Assembly: GCA_963575745.1 (NCBI GenBank)
Contig: CAUYUJ010000154.1
Location: 1 to 64,000, forward strand
Direction of reading: 5' to 3'
Origin: Prorocentrum cordatum
Taxonomy: Eukaryota; Sar; Dinophyceae; Prorocentrales; Prorocentraceae
DNA length: 64,000 bases
The number at the start of each line of letters is the position of its first letter. Positions within the stretch are counted from its first letter, which is position 1. Under the pieces are notes generated by a model. That model did not search any database, had not been told where the DNA came from, and worked only from the letters and a program-made list of their open reading frames with translations. Below, one piece after another: positions 63,933-64,000 of the stretch. The position numbers were made by a program, and so were the translations under genes.

Positions 63933-64000
63933 AGCTTCAGGCCTGGACCCCTTCCCGTGGCTCTCATTCCGAGCCGCTTGGTCGACGGCCCCGAGGCACG

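Noticed and set aside
1-64000. tRNA, rRNA, spliceosomal RNA and SL RNA genes
   Set aside because: I looked for B-box-like GGTTCGA motifs, conserved rRNA words and the leader followed by a donor site, and saw none convincing; a covariance-model search would be needed to exclude them.

Overview
The window looks like nuclear DNA of a dinoflagellate. The strongest evidence is at 20215-20236 on the minus strand: a 22-base stretch matching the dinoflagellate trans-spliced leader at 19 of 22 positions (by my own comparison with the published leader), lying upstream of the only convincing protein gene. Other features agree with this: high GC outside a few AT islands, no bacterial gene organisation, one gene in 64 kb, and dense short inverted-repeat elements and satellites. 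The genus cannot be determined; a Prorocentrum-like genome is one possibility.

The gene (19436-20119, minus) encodes an F-box-like domain followed by ankyrin repeats. It has no intron in the readable part and carries a relict spliced leader in its 5' untranslated region, so it is best read as a processed retrogene. Four other places show weak, broken or unassigned coding character: 8442-8727 (+), 17642-18124 (-), 44369-45300 (+, possible endonuclease-type retroelement remnant) and 47206-48190 (-, frameshifted). Three copies of a dispersed sequence (42.6, 50.8 and 52.1 kb) also share a short conserved reading frame.

The rest is repeats. By eye I grouped the dispersed elements into 26 families, called A to Z here. 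Most are 120-220 bp, have terminal inverted repeats (TIRs) of 15-70 bp and carry no coding sequence, so they are MITE-like or foldback elements. Families C, J, L, M, V, W and X lack obvious TIRs. Some elements are nested: B inside C at 33.5 kb, and a satellite-bearing element inside J at 2.8-4.4 kb. Several are flanked by direct duplications far longer than ordinary target-site duplications (22-53 bp).

Layout: 0-2.7 kb, short elements A, C, E, K, Y. 2.7-4.6 kb, a composite element carrying an 89-bp satellite, inserted in a J copy; a second diverged copy lies at 30.5-32.1 kb. 4.6-13.1 kb, long GGA/CTC/GAT microsatellites and elements P, F, Q, R, C, D, J, O, K. 13.4-15.9 kb, low-complexity DNA including a ~2.1 kb inverted-repeat structure with a CTCACTA-like core. 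16-20.3 kb, microsatellites, family I and the ankyrin retrogene. 20.3-25.6 kb, degenerate ~48-bp repeats, a 12-bp higher-order array, family I with a 53-bp flanking duplication, and a 113-bp palindromic satellite bracketed by H elements. 25.6-32.1 kb, elements C, F, D, J, H, G and the second satellite composite. 32.4-33.2 kb, an AT-rich island with 238-bp repeats. 33.4-45.9 kb, mixed elements, a 53-bp tandem array and a ~1 kb ATC microsatellite. 45.9-49.6 kb, a 1.25 kb CAGCCT array, coding remnants and short tandem arrays. 49.8-64 kb, further elements, a TTG array, a 290-bp tandem duplication inside a K element and a ~160-bp degenerate tandem array.

There is no operon or pathway here. The interest lies in how elements, satellites and a reverse-transcribed mRNA have been assembled. 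All alignments and coordinates of repeats were made by eye; boundaries are good to a few bases for TIR elements and about 10-30 bases for the others.
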